Below are positions 25,677-40,205 of a DNA stretch of 64,000 nt, one piece after another. This DNA is from Marchantia polymorpha subsp. ruderalis (Eukaryota; Streptophyta; Marchantiopsida; Marchantiales; Marchantiaceae). The notes under the pieces are model-generated. The model was given only the letters and a program-made list of their open reading frames with translations. It was not told where the DNA came from and made no database searches. Every line of letters starts with the position of its first letter. The first letter of the stretch is position 1. A program made the translations under genes and the position numbers. The DNA lies in the NCBI GenBank assembly GCA_037833965.1, contig AP031352.1, positions 18,580,501 to 18,644,500 on the forward strand, in the 5' to 3' direction.

Positions 25677-27240
25677 AATAGAGGTCGATCACTTCACTTC
25701 GATTTATTCCAACGGGGGACAACATCCGGTCAACACTGAAGAGTTCGGTACGAGAACCGAGACCCGGTCTTCGAGGAGACGAGACCCGGTCTACGATCAT
25801 ACCAATACTTCACGAGACCGGAACGGGCGGCTTCGCACCGCCGCCGTCAGCTGCTCAACTTAGGGCAAGGACCTATGGAGCCGTACGGTACTCGACTGGG
25901 AACCGAGAGTTGAATGTTCCATCCACGTGCAGCCGTCGATGGACAGCATCTCAGCGACTCGGATGATGTTTCAGTCACCGAGACCGCGCAACAACAACTG
26001 TCCGTCCGTCCGTCCTCCGGGTACCGGAGTTGTACTCTGGCAGTTGCAGTTACAGTTAGCTCGTATTGATACGCGCAGCCCCCTGCATGCAACGAATCGC
26101 CGCCGTCCGGCCGATCGGACGGTCGTCGCGCGGCAATTGAAGGTACCCGGTGGGGACACTCTGCCACAATCCCAGTTCCGTTCTCCCCCAGAAGTGAAAC
26201 GTAGATGCGACGGTAAATCGAAAGCACCAGCAGCCGCATGGAACCAGGAGTCCCCAATTGTACGTCCGCTGACTCCGCCCCTATCCATCTTCCTCATTTA
26301 GACGTCCCGCAACGGGACATTTGGTGAACGTCATTCCAACTCGGTGGGGGGCGGTATGTTTATCCACACGAGATCTATCCCATGCCTGCGGTGGGTTCAT
26401 GAACCCGTAACCCTCCTTGAGCGCAGCCAATATTCCCGCCCCGGCCGGTCGCCGGTACGCTTCTCTCGGTCGTCGCCGGTGAGAGGAGATGGAGCTCCCG
26501 AGGAGAAATTGGGGCGTTCCCAGTCCCGTGCTGGGACATTGCGGAACGGGACGCCGGGTCCACAAGGGGGCGAGGTCGTGAGGGTCCGGAGTCTCCTTCG
26601 GCGGCGGCGGCGCGGAAGTTCGCTCGGAGTCGTGGCCGAGCGGGACCACAAGTTGACGCCAAATCGCGCGCAGCAGAGAGACGGTCCATTTACAGGAGGG
26701 GCATCGAGTCGTTGGCCATGACGTCGTCAAATCTGGGGGCCGTGCGCAGGCATGGCCAAGGCGGAGGTGGCATGGGTCGCCCACCTACAGTACAGCCCTG
26801 TCGCTAATATTTCGAGGTCGTCCAGTTCGCGACAGCAGTGTGCCCACTGCCCCCCCCCCTCGTACCTAATCGCTGGGCCTTATCCTTTCCACCTCCCAAT
26901 CTTTCGATTCACGCTTGCGATGCCTTGCCCGCTGCCCTGCCCATATCGGTCTGATCTGTATTTGAGGACTGCCATCCCCCTCCTGCCTTGCCGGTAACAC
27001 CATGATAGCAAGTCGGTAGCAGTTGGTCGTTCGCGTTACAGGAACCATCTTCGTTCGAGAGAATGCCGGCTTCTCGGAGCGACAAGAACATCAGACCTTT
27101 ATGGTCTGAATTATGGAGCATATTTTGGGATTTGTTTGCCACTCAATTTTTCCCGGAGGGTCCTCCGAAAAGGGTTTTGTACTTTTTCATTTGGGTACGT
27201 AAAAGTGCTCTTTCCTTTTCTCTCGGTCGACTCATGACAC
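25231..27240. other. GC-rich island flanked by AT-rich blocks
   Basis: After an AT dinucleotide run at 25646-25672 composition switches abruptly to GC-rich until about 27000. Open frames occur in several frames on both strands (for example 26281-26784 minus, 25927-26301 plus), as expected of GC-rich non-coding DNA; none shows a domain. The block includes a perfect hairpin (GTCCCG, 26304-26309, with CGGGAC, 26313-26318) and a short C-run near 26850-26860. Confidence 0.45.
25646..25672. repeat. (AT)n microsatellite
   Basis: An uninterrupted AT dinucleotide run of about 13 units. Confidence 0.95.
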
Positions 27241-30200
27241 CAGGCCAGTTATAAAAAGAATAAGCTTATTATAAAAGATCGGGTGTAATTGTTTTAGAGA
27301 TGCAAGTGAGATAACATAGTACACTGGTAAAACTTTTTATTCCTGCCCACTTTACTTCCGACTTGACAAGGTAGGCGCCAGTAAATAGCAACAAAGAAAG
27401 TAAGTATCCAGCAAGCTGTACAAGAAAGAAACTAAACGATAATATGGGACTATCCAACATTAGCGATAACATGGTAAATATAAACATTTAAGATATCTTA
27501 CCTATCAACCTACTGGATCTAAAATAAACTAAGATCTAAATTAAAAATTGTGATATCACTTCTCTGTAGTATTGGAAGACATTTAAGTACAGTGCATCAA
27601 GAAATAATATATGAAGGGTCAAACCATAGCTCTAAAAAATTTTTAAGCTAGAAAAAACAAACGTATGAACTCTCTATATACACTTTTGCTCGATAAATTT
27701 ATTGCTGTTGCTCTATTTTCCATGCTCACATGCATATGCTGCATTATAACATTCAATGAGCTCATAAATATATTCAAAGTATTATTACCTTAGCTCGATG
27801 TGATGACTCTTTTCTCCTTACACTTTGTTCATTTACATTGGTATGTTTAAATCTTCGTTAAGTTCAACATACATTATATACTCAAAATTGAGCAAGACAA
27901 CCACCAAAAACTATATATTGTTCAATATTCTTTGATGATTTTTTCCTCTTTTGAATCACCGCATCAAGATACAAATTAGTTCAATTGATACATATTTTGG
28001 AACTGATCTTTGCCTTTTTTTTTTACTTTCAAATGATATGTTTTGTTTCAAAACTTTTATTGAAATCAACATTTGTAGGTTTGATTGATCAAAGTTGATC
28101 AGGTTCAAATTTCAAAAATAATGAAAATCAAAAGTGTGTCCAAAATCATTTCTAACATAAGTTGATTCCAGATAAAGAGAAACCTCGGGTACTAGCTAAA
28201 TATAACTATGACGGTCATATGGACTTAGAGTTAAATACCCGGCTTCTGCCTTGTACAATAGTGTGTTGGCTTGGTTTCTCATTGTGTTTTGTCACTTATG
28301 ATTCTCGGATTAAACTTCTTTAACATAGAGCTAGAGTAACCTTTGAAGTTCATTATGAACAATTAATTTTAAAATTCCTGACTTGTAATTTTTTTAAAAT
28401 TATCAAAGTTTATCACTCTAAATCTTTAAATTCAATATTTTCACATTGATTTTTTACTTTACACAAAACCTTAAATGCAATGATATTTTTTACTTTCATA
28501 GATTAATCATTTTAAAATCATAGATTATTCATATTTTTTACTTTCATAGAATAATTCATAGAGAAATCTTATCTCCTACGTCACAATTTTAATATAAAAG
28601 AATAAGAGAAAATTTTCCAATGTCCAAATTACTTAGTAAACATCATTTCATACAAAAAAATTATCAACTCATATACTTGTTTATGCATATGAACAAACTT
28701 CAACACCACTTTTGAATTGAAGAAGATTCAAGTGAAATTAGCAAATATAGATTAACTTTCAGAATTGAAAATAGATAAGTGGTAAATTGTTTTATACATT
28801 TTATAATTTAAAAATAATATTCTATAAATATAAATCATTCTGTAATTTCATATAATAATTTTTTATGTATATAATATACAAATAATTAACCTCGAAAATA
28901 GCTAAATTGAATATATAAGAAGTCCATCGACCTCTAGGTTTTTGTCAACATTTTTATGATATAGAAGTTTGTTTTTTTCGATCGCTTCCGCTTTCAGAAG
29001 AGAAAAAATAAACAGCTTTAGATAATTAAATCAAATAATCAATACCATACGTATTTATCTAGCAATCTGTCATTTTAAAATTAATTATTAAATTTTAATG
29101 AGATAATTATAACTACAACTATTTAATATTTTGAAAAAACTTGAAAAAATTCATTTGATAATTCTAACTAATTTAAATCGAAAGTTGAGATGTATCAATC
29201 AATGAGTTTTATTTTTTTGCAGTTAAGAAATAAGATGGATATGAAAAAATTATACACAAAAGTCCAATTTTATTAATCTAGAAAAATATTATTTAAAATA
29301 AAATCTGTGATATTATACAGATACAAAATAAAATGAATAAAGCTGATAATCTCATTGAATGATGATCAGCTATCCATCATTATTTTTCAAATTTCAAATG
29401 AAGATCAAAACTATATATTTTTTTCATTTGCATCAATAAGTCATTGTTTGTATTTTGATAGATTTTTATTCAATTCGAATGTTATTTAGTGAAAATTTAT
29501 ACTTTCAAAGCTTGAGTGCAATGAGTTATGCATTACACTAGTTTGAAAATTTTAAATATCTAATCAGTGTTTTCTTCATATAAAAAGTCTGATTAGAATC
29601 CTTGTTAAACTAGACTCTATAGAGGAAATTTGTATTCAGCAAAAATATTATTTTTAAATAAATTTTTAATAATGATTTTGTGTTTGGATCTTTCTTGTCA
29701 AAATTGTAATTGAACACATTTACACATGAGAATAAGATGAGTTTTTTTTATTATTTTAACTTCTTGTATTCCATAATCAATTATTTGTATGAAAATAGAT
29801 TACATATATAATATACAACCCGTTAACCCTCATATTTATCCAACATGCTATAGACTTTTATAAGCTAGTGACTCAATTTGATCTTCATGAATATTTAAAA
29901 GAGTCAATTAATTTTTTTTCTCAGAAATAAATGTATTGCTGTTTCAACAGTAAAAAAAGCATTGTTTTTTTCAAAAAGGTATATCTTATGTTTTTCTATT
30001 TATTTGTGATTCTTTGATTTTTCAGAATGTAAACGTATCATGACAAATTTTATTATTTAATGATATTTTTTGATGATATAATAAATAAACAAATATAATG
30101 ATAAAAAAAATTTAACTCAGTAATTCAAAGTTAATACTAAGCAGATAAAATAGGAAAAAAATGCAAAATCAATAAATATTCATGATCTTAAAAATCATCT

Positions 30201-31600
30201 TGTAAATTTTGCTGGAATAAAGATTTATTTTGTTTTTTATTGAAAGTAACAAAGATTAAAATCGAATTGAAAAACATTGTAAATAAAAAATAACAAAGTG
30301 TATGAATCTTATAATAGGTTTGTTTAATATGAGTCAAATTGTTAATCATCATCTTCATTCATCTTACAACAAATTTATTCATTATGAATAAAAACACTAG
30401 TATTTGATTATATTATAAAAATATATAAATGATATTAGAATTATCAAATTTAATCAATACATATCATAAATATTTTTAAGTTTATTTCACTTATGTTGTA
30501 TATCTTTAATATATTCATTTTTGGATTAAAATATTTGATTAATTTTTTAAATTTAAGGAATAAATTACAAAACATATTTCGATGCTGAAATTTTGCTCTT
30601 ATCAAGATTTTGCATATTTTTTTATGTTTTGTTTTAAATACGATTGAAGTTAAATCTATTTGCATATTTTAATATCTAAATCAATGAACATGATTATTTT
30701 TAAAATACACATAATTAAAAAAAACTAGTCTCAAAATACTTCAATTCTGCAAAATCAAAATTTTTGTGCAAGATGATATTTTTCAAATTCACATCTTTTA
30801 CGTTTAAAGATTATTTGTAATTTCATTAGATTTGACCGTACACTATCAATATAAAAACTCTTTGATCTTTTTTTTTACACAACTTAAAATCATAATAGTT
30901 TTATACATCTGATACATTTAAACCGTCAAGATTTTTTACATGTTGAAGATGTTGAATTATAGTATAGTTTATCATTTGAAATAGTATTAATTCATTTAAC
31001 ATATGATATATTAAAGAATACATATCACATGCATGATATTGATTTTGATATCAATATATTATTTAATATATCAATATCAAATATTAATATATTATTATCA
31101 CAAAATTTTCTTATTGACATTTCAAAATCATGCCATATTAATAAATAACAACATTTTCTGTGAATTTTTTCATCTTCATAACTCACGTGTTTCATAACTG
31201 ATATATTGTTTATAATTGTACTTTCAAAATTTTCATAGACCAATTTTGCTAATATTCATAAACTTGAAAGATAGCATGAGAATAGATTTTCTTTGTGCTT
31301 TGTATCATAAAGATTTTTGCACTGATTATTTACATGAAAGTCAGAACTCTGAAAATTAGCTACAAATAATTATTGCGACGATTGTTGAATTAAAGTAGAA
31401 TTGAAAAAAAAATTGGATTACATTTCAACTTCCACTCCTACATACAAAACATAGATTAAAGTATCAAAACCGATGTATAATACTACCGTGATGTTAAATC
31501 ATGCATATACACATCACATCATACATGTTCTACTGTCACAATAAACATTATAATACACATACTAACAAACATAAATGCATCACAAATGTTTTTAATACTG
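27241..31600. other. Long AT-rich block without genes
   Basis: About 4.3 kb of A/T-dominated sequence with many stop codons in all frames; the longest frame is only about 70 codons. CG dinucleotides are scarce. It could be old transposon sequence eroded by deamination of methylated cytosine, but no long terminal repeats, primer-binding site or polymerase motifs were found. Confidence 0.5.
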
Positions 31601-34600
31601 AAGTTAAATTAGAAAATTCTTGGGCAGAAAAGTGTGCATTGATTGATAATGTGTCAATGTTGGGACGTGATTTGTAAGGCAATGTGTTCGAATCAAGGGA
31701 AATGGAACATGGATGTGGATTAGGCTGGGCCAAGTTGCAACGTGGTAAAGTTCAGGCGCAAAGACATTCTCACCAAACATTCGGCTCTCGGTGGCAGAGG
31801 GAGTAAAAGCCAGCTTTAGCACTAGAGCCAAAGGCAAATCCGAGAGGATCCCTAGGGCGACGGAATCCGGCGAAAGGTTGCCCAGCCAAATGGATCGGAA
31901 ATAGAGATTTGGCACCAGAAATCCAGAGGCCGATCCGATCGCCAAGCAATCACCACGATGCGGCCATCACTTGACTTCCGCTTCGCGCTTCATAACTGCG
32001 GCGATCTGGACGGGGAGTATCAGTCTCGCTGGCACCATTTGTTTCTTATTATAAGATGCATTCGGAGGCGATTGGCGCTGCGGAACACTCACGCGCTTGC
32101 TGTGATGAATGCGGCTGCGCTCCTTGATTACACTGCCCCTGCGATGCTATTCTTCTACTGGGCCTGGTGAGCGGTCCCTCTATGGCGAGGGCCCCTTTTC
32201 GTTCTCCGGCAATCTTTCCTTCGGCCAGTCAACGTCGCCTGCCCTTCTTTCATCTTTCCTTCCCGCGTAAAGTGCCCCATGCAGTAGAAAAATTCGGCTC
32301 CCACTTTCACCCGAATCGTCTTCTCTGCTCACGACCCTCGATTCTGTTTTTTCCTGTCAGCAAGCGAAGAGGTCGAGCGGCCTTTTCTACAGCAGTGCAT
32401 GCTGGTGCTTGACAACAATTGTACTGACTAAGGATGAAGTCATCAGCCATCCGAGACTCTTCCAAGACGACACGCAGAAGCGAGCTATTCCCTTTGTTGT
32501 GCTTGTGTGCACCACGTCATATACCATAGCTGGGTAAAATATAGTTACTGAACGAAGAAGAAAAAGAGGATGAAGAAGAACTGGTCGATCGAGTCGATCT
32601 TCACAATTCCATGGGCGTGGTTGATACACACCTCTGGAGAGACGGATGCTGCGGTTGCACTTGGAACTTTAAAAAAGGCGTGACGAGGAGGGGGAGAAAG
32701 TGATATCGAGATGCGAGTCACCATCATCTGAGGAACCGCGGTGCCGAATTGCAAGTTGCATCGCACCAGGTCTTTATGACTCCGATATCTGTACAGAGGA
32801 GAGGCATGATTGCTCCCTGATCCCACTGGAGGAACTTTACGCACTGCAAGCATTTTGTTCGGGGCTCTCCGTTGGCTTGCCACAGTGTGCCCCTCCTGCA
32901 CGCTATGTCTGTAATTTCATCTCATTTGCCGACCGATACACTGCTGAGCACTTTTAATTCCTTGCGCTTCATTGCTTTTCTCGATCCAGTCCTCGCCTGA
33001 CGGGGAAGTCAGAATTTTCACTCCCTCATTTCTCACCACCTCATCTCGAACGGAGATCGTGTTCGTTGTAGAGGAAGAAGTGGAGAAGAGTGTCAAAATG
33101 CCACGTCCTCATCACGAGACTTATCTTAAATTATTATAGCACTCCAGTAATCCAGTTGACAGTGTACAGCTCCAGACAGAGGGAATGATTGCTTGCAAGA
33201 AAATGATTCTGAATGATTGCCGCCGGTTGATCTCAAACTGGACAAAGAGCAAGTCCGGAGTCCAGATCTGCCAAACGTACTCTTTCACAGCGGTGGGAAA
33301 TATCTCGTACCCGGGGTGGTAGGTTTTAGCACCCGATGAGTGGAGCTTCGATCCTCAAGGTCGAGCTCGTAAGAGATAAAGCACCTTTGCATATGATTCA
33401 GCCGAATCATGGATACAAGTGATCAGACGATTCTTCTATCTAGCGAGAGGGCTTCTTCGGCGTACGAGCATCATGAGCCCAATCGGAATCTTAAAGGAAT
33501 GATTGAAACATTCGCCATCTAGGACCGCAATAGAGTCATAAGAACAAAGGTGTCCCCGCTTTTCCCAGTTTCTGGAATGGAGGCCGCGCGAGGAGAAACT
33601 TAGAATAATAACTGTCACCCCCTCGGTCGCTCTGGCACACGAAGAACAACGCAGTAAACCAGTGACCTGCAGCGTAGGCACTAGGAAGGAGGGAGGGATC
33701 CGAGGGAACGAACGAACAGAATTGAATCGGGTTCACGCCAGATTCCAGGCGTGACACTGCACTGAGTTCACACCTTATCTGTTGTGGATAACAGTAAAAC
33801 CTTCTGAAATGCGTTGTGGTTCTCTATTTGCATAAAGAGCAGAGCACAGCACACCCGACCGGAGCATGCGAACGAGTGCAAATCTTATCGCTCCAATATT
33901 CCCCAATAAGATCTGCTTTTCGCGCAGTACGGGGAGAAAGCTCGTCGGGCAGGCAGGGGCAGGGGTCGAGGCCGAGGCAACATCACATTTGATTTGACTT
34001 GACTTGTGTCCCCAACCCGGAAGGCCGACCTTTCTCTCTCCCCATCCCCCCTCCCCCTCCCTCGTCACCAAACGACCGACAATTCTGGCGAGAATTTCTG
34101 GATCGCTCGCTCCTCGCCGGCGCCACGCACCAGCGCTAGTTCCGACAAACATTTCCATGCCCGACCGGGTTGGACTTTACAGCCAGCCAGGCAACCAGGC
34201 AGCCGGCCAGCTACGGTTCGGTATCTTCTGCTGTGCACACGCTCGAGGGCCGCGCTGCAGCAGATTGCGGGTCTTCGGGCCTTCGGAATGCCGAGATGCG
34301 CCCGTCGGGCCGGGACGGGACGGGACGTCGATTGCGGCTCGGGATTGCCGGTGGTCGCTCGTCTTTTCTCTTGCGCTCATGTTCATCATGAGCGGCTTGT
34401 CTCTCGTGACGGACGGACGGGCATTTCGCTCGGGTGAGAATTGTGTCATGCGGCGCTGTCACTCTGCCTACGACGAGGGCTTACTTTGGACACCAGTTGA
34501 CAATCACGATCGTGAAACACGGTTCCGGGGAATTTCTTTATGCCTATGTCTTGAGACAAGGCACCTTCGACGCGCCTGCCTCTTACTAACTTCCGGTGGC

Positions 34601-36030
34601 CTGCCTGCCTCTATAATGCGGCACGATTAATTTGATTATTTGATGCAGTCCCTTTCGCCCCACACACACATTATTATTTATTCCTTGTTGTCCTTGATGC
34701 CAAGGCAAGGCAGACTGGGCCCTATGAAAAACGTCTAGAGTGCCTCACTACTTTCTCATCTCTCCTTGAATTCGATTGATTCATGGATTTTCCATTTTAT
34801 AGTCATCTCTAACAAATAAGCTTCCTTTGATGTTTAAAAATCCAGTGTTTTGTTCGGTGTTTTGGTGCTAGGTGGTAGTTTGACATCTGCACATGCATAT
34901 CTTCTTCCCATTTTCTCGGCTGTGTTTTGACTATGTGAATGTTCCCTCCTCATCCTCATGATTCACGAGTGTGCACCTTGCGTTATTATCTGCTTGCAAA
35001 CTCTCGCGAACCGACCAGTTGTACACTGTGACAGAAGACATTGGGGTGGAATCTGAGAATTGTACAGTCATCTAAGCGCAGAGACGAGAGGAGAGGAAAT
35101 GATTGCGAGATCAGACTCTTGCATAGGAGGCTCGCACGCATCTAGAGACGAAGCGCACACTTCGACCTACGAGGAAGAGATACGTGTATAAGAAACACAA
35201 AACACACAAGCCTGTGGAATCAAAACCGGCATGGTTTGCGATTACGTAAGAGCAGACAATGTTGTGCGCGCAACACGGCAGTAAACGAACTGGACTCAGC
35301 ACTAAAAGATGAGGTCCCGTCGTCAACTGATCACGAGGATTTCACGTGGGCCGGTCCACCCATGCTCAATTCCCCCACACTCTTCCATAGCCCACTTGTC
35401 ATTTGTGACTTCCTTCAGTTCAGATTCCTATGCCTCCTCCACCTCTGCTGCTGCTTTCGGTACTGTACTATGTATTGTATTAAGACAGATGGGGCTCCAA
35501 CTTTCATGCACTCCTTCATCATGTGGGATGAAATTAGCCTCGAACTCTTCGAGTTGTGGCCTTGAAGTCGTTGTTTTCCTTTTCTTAGAGTGCCATAATC
35601 AAGGTGAATTACATTATAATAACATGTGGCATTCGTATTCGAGGCCAAGTCACAGCATATTTTTTTAAAAGATGAGTTCAGCAATAACCGATGTTTATTG
35701 TGTTGATGAAATGCTTGGTGCACAATTTCTCCATAGATTCTCTACAAGTACTGATATCATTTTCTTAGATGATTTGCTCTCCTGCATATCTTAGAGAGAA
35801 TAGAAGTCCAGTGAAGAAGTTCTCTTTGATTTGCTCGTCAGGTTTGACTGAACATCTAAAAGTAAAGAAGTGTTTGGAAATCTTAGATGACTCCGAATAC
35901 GATGAATTTGCAGCTGGTCCAGCGGCTTTTACTCTAGTTCTGAACAGTGCACGTCATATGTCAACCACTCTCTTGGACTCGGTTAGTCTCGAGCTATTTT
36001 TTCTCCATCTGCTCAGCGAGTAACTCCCCT
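31601..36030. other. Mixed region with GC-rich island (31.8-34.6 kb), no gene supported
   Basis: Composition rises sharply near 31.7 kb and stays moderately to strongly GC-rich to about 34.6 kb, then declines. Frames such as 34004-34630 plus (208 codons, Pro/Arg/Ser-rich), 33775-34158 minus, 35236-35565 plus and 35769-36023 plus (84 codons) have no recognised motif. A pyrimidine-rich plus strand at 34030-34065 explains several of them. A promoter or non-coding transcript is possible but not shown. Confidence 0.4.
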
Positions 36031-39000
36031 TATAAAGATTTCAAGCTTTCAGAGGATCGCATACATCAAATATTCGGGAGAAAATGGCAAAGAAAATACA
36101 ATAAGTTGCCAGATATTACATAGTTCAGAGTAAAAGGTTCGTATTTTTCGTACTGAAAGCTTGAAAAATACGCCAAGAAAGTAGAAGATATCGACAAAAT
36201 ACTTGTAATGACTGTGTGTGTTTTGAGTGAGATTGAATTGGAACAGTTGAAGTTTGAAACTTGATCCCAAATATTTTTTTTATATCACACATCGCTAAGG
36301 CAACTTTCTGCTAATAAAAACCATATTGACATTCACTTTATTATCATAAAGTTCATTTCTCAGATGACCTGCTGACTGATGCACAAGTTTTACGTTCTTT
36401 CTTTTTTATGCACAACTTGCAAAACCTTGATGGAGTAAAGAGAGTGCTGACACTTTAAGAGTTAAGCGAATTCAAAGATGACGTGCTCAATAGAAATCTT
36501 AAATATATTCTTAGAATTCTATCAGCAAACAAATCGTAACAATATCGATTCAATTACAAAAGGAGTAATAAGATTTTTCCTCATTTTCTACATTTAATTT
36601 TAAATTTTTAAATTTTTTTGGTTTTTAGTTTGATGATATAAAGTCACTGTTGAGATTAGTTTGTATTATTAATTTGATGCGTGAAATAATAAATTTCTTA
36701 GAAAAAGTTCTAAATGAAATTAAATATTTAAAATATGTTCCCAAATAAGAGTTCTATTTTTTTTAAATGTTTTTTTATCGGTTAGATCTTTATGATACAA
36801 CAAATTAAAAAAAAAACATTTCAAGAGGAAAAATATGTGGTTCGACTCGATGAGTCTACGGCTAGAAAAAACACAAATTCATTAGAAAGGATACCAAAGT
36901 TTTTGTCACATAGACCTAGTATTAGCTCTTATACATAATGAAGGACTAACCCTAGTCCTACTAACTAGAATAACACTTATCTTATTTAACAAAACTTGAA
37001 TAATATTTATATTTTTTTAAATATTTGAAGAAATGTAAATTATATAGTGTTATGACAGATATATTATGTATATGATATCAACTGTGAGGTGTTAAATCTT
37101 ATTTGGGTAGCTTAATCAAGGTTAGTTAGTCAAGTAAGTATATCGTTGTACAAGAGAGTTGATCAAAGCTCTATGTGACACAAATTGGGATATTTTTAGA
37201 AAAGAGTGCTGTGTTTAATATAAGAATAAATTAATTTTAATAAAGAAAAAATAAGAATACTCTGAATTTTAAATTATCATAATTTAAATACTCTTAATTT
37301 CAAGTCAACTGATAGTCAAGTAAGAACACTAAATATTAAAAAAATTTATTTCAAAAAACATAATTACTATATATACAAGTCTTAGTAAATCAAGCATGTG
37401 GTGCATTACTAACTTAAAATTTTAGTTAACGATTCAATTTTAATCTATGATTGACAAACCTTCATCTCGGCAAAAAAATATTTAAATGCAAATAGTTGAA
37501 AATGGTGTGTCATGGATTCATTGTTATGATATTTCAAATGTAAAAATATATTTTTAAATTCTTGAAATCAATAAATCTTGTGAGTGTATACTAAAATAAT
37601 TTATGAAAAGGTTACTTTATCAGTTTAAAATAAACATTACTTTTTTAAACAACAATATGCTGTGATTTAATCATTATTTTGATTAACAATGAAATTATTG
37701 AAGTGTAAAAGTTTTTTAAAAGAATATGAGGATTTTTTATAATTTATATAATCACGGATTCATTAAAAAATTTTATTAAAATATGAATTGAATTAGATTC
37801 TACAATTTATTTTTATTGTAGAAAATAGAAAACTTTAACTTTTTTTCATATCATACAATAAAATATTATACAATTCATGTGCAACATACAAAATAATACT
37901 ATAAAATGTAACTTATTGTGGAATTAAAAGTTGTTAATGTATCAAAATTTTCTAATTTATTGGAGAATTAGTATATAGAAATTTATTTTTGATTGAATTT
38001 TTTCAGACATTGAGTATTTTATCGTGATTCTTAAATGATCCACTCAAGTGATAATGAAACTAAAGCTTGACATATTGAGAATAAAAGCACATAAATGTCA
38101 ATCGTGAATATTTTATGAGCTTATACATATATATTTATTTAATTAAGATCTTCATATTTTCAAATTTTTTTAATTCATTAAGTGTATAGAGAATTTTTTG
38201 GTCTTTAATTTTTTTTCACAAATTTTGTAAACAACAAAATTTATCAATAAATTTTTTGTTATTTTCGCATAATTTTTCGTTTCATGTGAATTAAATAACA
38301 ATTTAATGCTTGATATTCATATAATATTTTTATCCTCTCTCGTAATTCAACTTAGAAGTTGTGATGTCTCTACTTATCTAATATTTGTGTACTTCAAGTT
38401 GCAAAATGTAAGAGCTTGTATATTATTTTTATATAGTGTTAGATTTTAAACAAATTAATATCCATATATCATGCCTAAATCTAGTAGATGTCGAATTATT
38501 TTTGAGTTTGAAATCTTTTTGACATATAGATTGAAAATTCTCACAGCAAATAAATTTAATAACTGAAAAAATTTAATACAAATCGGAAAATACTCATGAT
38601 GTGCATAAAGAGGAAATTTCAGATGACCATGAGTTGGGAACTTCAAAATTATACATGAGAAAACATTCTAGTTGATATTTATAATATGCCATGGGAAATA
38701 TTCACGTTTAATAACAAGATGAACAGGTGATTGAGGTAAATAGATAGATTGCACAAAAATAGAAGGTTTGATGTTTTTATTATGTTAGATCGAAAAAATG
38801 AATTTAAAAGTTCGTTGGAACTGATTGATAGAGATTTTGAATATTATACCAAAAGAGTGTTTAAGTTGAGAAGCATGCCATCAACCTAGACTAGATTTGA
38901 ATACGCGTTGATATAAAATTATAAGCCCATGAGTCTCAGATGTAGTAGTTACTTCATGATGACTTCATCTAGTTTTCAATTTACATTTTAGTTTACGAAA

Positions 39001-39400
39001 GAGAGATAGTCTCTCTTGGAGTTGATTTTTTCTTGAATATGACCTGTGTGGATGTAGTCTGATTCGTGATTGATGGAACAATTGCCAAGAGGTGGAGACT
39101 TGAAATTCCTATCGGTGCTATTATTATCGATCAAGAGTACTTCGAACTAATCTAAAAATAGACATTACTGTTCTTTTGTTGTTACATACATATTTATCTT
39201 TGCTGTGGTAAATGTGAGAACTTTAATTTCTAAAAATATATGTTAATCCTATCACCTAGAGTCACCTACAGGGAAACCAAACATTGCAAAAACGTAAAAT
39301 ACAGAAAATTACAACTGTGTTACTAAGGAGAGTCGGTTCTACGTTTTAGAGTCGCATCGTATACATAAACTGGACAAATAAATTCTATTTCACAAAATAG
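36031..39400. other. AT-rich block without genes
   Basis: A third A/T-dominated block with stops in every frame. A less AT-rich patch at about 36830-37000 and another at 38880-39160 could be remnants of inserted elements. No element ends were identified. Confidence 0.45.
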
Positions 39401-39421
39401 AATAAGAGCATTTTGCGAAGA

Positions 39422-40205
39422 ACTAATTGGCTGACATCGAAAGACTGTATGACTTCAACAGGGTTGCGACCATACCAAGGGCGATGAGAATACAGATTGC
39501 GTGTACTGGAAAGCTAAGAAAATTAAAGAGTGTGGGCAAGCACCCTCCGGTCCAGAGAACAAACATCAATAGAAGCAACTGCTCCTTCAGTTGTACGATC
39601 AAACAGTACACCATGTGTAGAATTTTGGTTGGTGTTAAGTTCTGATCGTAGTGAATCATTGGCAAGGCCCATGCCTCTTACGCCATAATCATGTGATTTC
39701 ACATGATTTGGTCGTGAAGGCCTTACCTGGTGAAGCTCGGTAATATGAAAAATATAATTTCCGTATGCCCTGATTGGTTCATTCCGTTATGGTTTCCTAG
39801 TCTCCTGTACACTTTTCCACGCGGCGTCTCCTGAGTGTCCAAGCGCAAAAGTACATCCTCTTTGCTTACTTCCTCACTTATGGACCGCATTTTGAGATTC
39901 GTCTGATCCGAGGACGGATATGCAAGAAGTTTAAATGAGTTAGTTTAGATGACACTGAAACCGCAGTACCTCGGGCTAAGCTACCTATAGCGTAGCTTTC
40001 ACATGCCAGCAAACCACGTACTGAAACTATTTCGGTTTTTGATGATCCAAGTGTCTGCTTATCTGCTTGAACTACAGCTGCTGGAATCTACAGTCGCGAT
40101 TGAAATTAAGGAGCAGCTCGAGATTCAAGAGATCTTGTACTCCAATATGAAGTCCAGTCACCTTTAGAAGGTCGTCATGCCCACACGCGAATAACGAATC
40201 TACTG
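39422..40205 (-). pseudogene. Possible broken or cryptic gene, unrecognised
   Basis: Between two AT-rich blocks the minus strand shows protein-like stretches in successive frames. About 40202-40157 reads PVDSLFACGHDDLLK and continues for some 30 codons; about 40092-39890 reads ADKQTLGSSKTEIVSVRG and GLLACESYAIGSLARGTAVS; about 39930-39780 reads KMRSISEEVSKEDVLLRLDT; and 39665-39423 has a hydrophobic stretch (LLLLMFVLWTGGC and ICILIALGMVATLL) like two membrane segments. I could not join these with matching splice signals, so it is either a frameshifted remnant or a gene with introns I misplaced. No family assigned. Confidence 0.25.

Noticed and set aside
31672..31700. tRNA B-box-like GTTCGAATC
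   Set aside because: No T-arm pairing, A-box or acceptor stem accompanies it.
34004..34630. 208-codon frame in the GC-rich island
   Set aside because: Rival frames overlap on both strands, composition is explained by pyrimidine-rich sequence, and no domain is seen.
35025..35046. miR156-like TGACAGAAGA string
   Set aside because: Only about ten bases match and no fold-back partner is found nearby.
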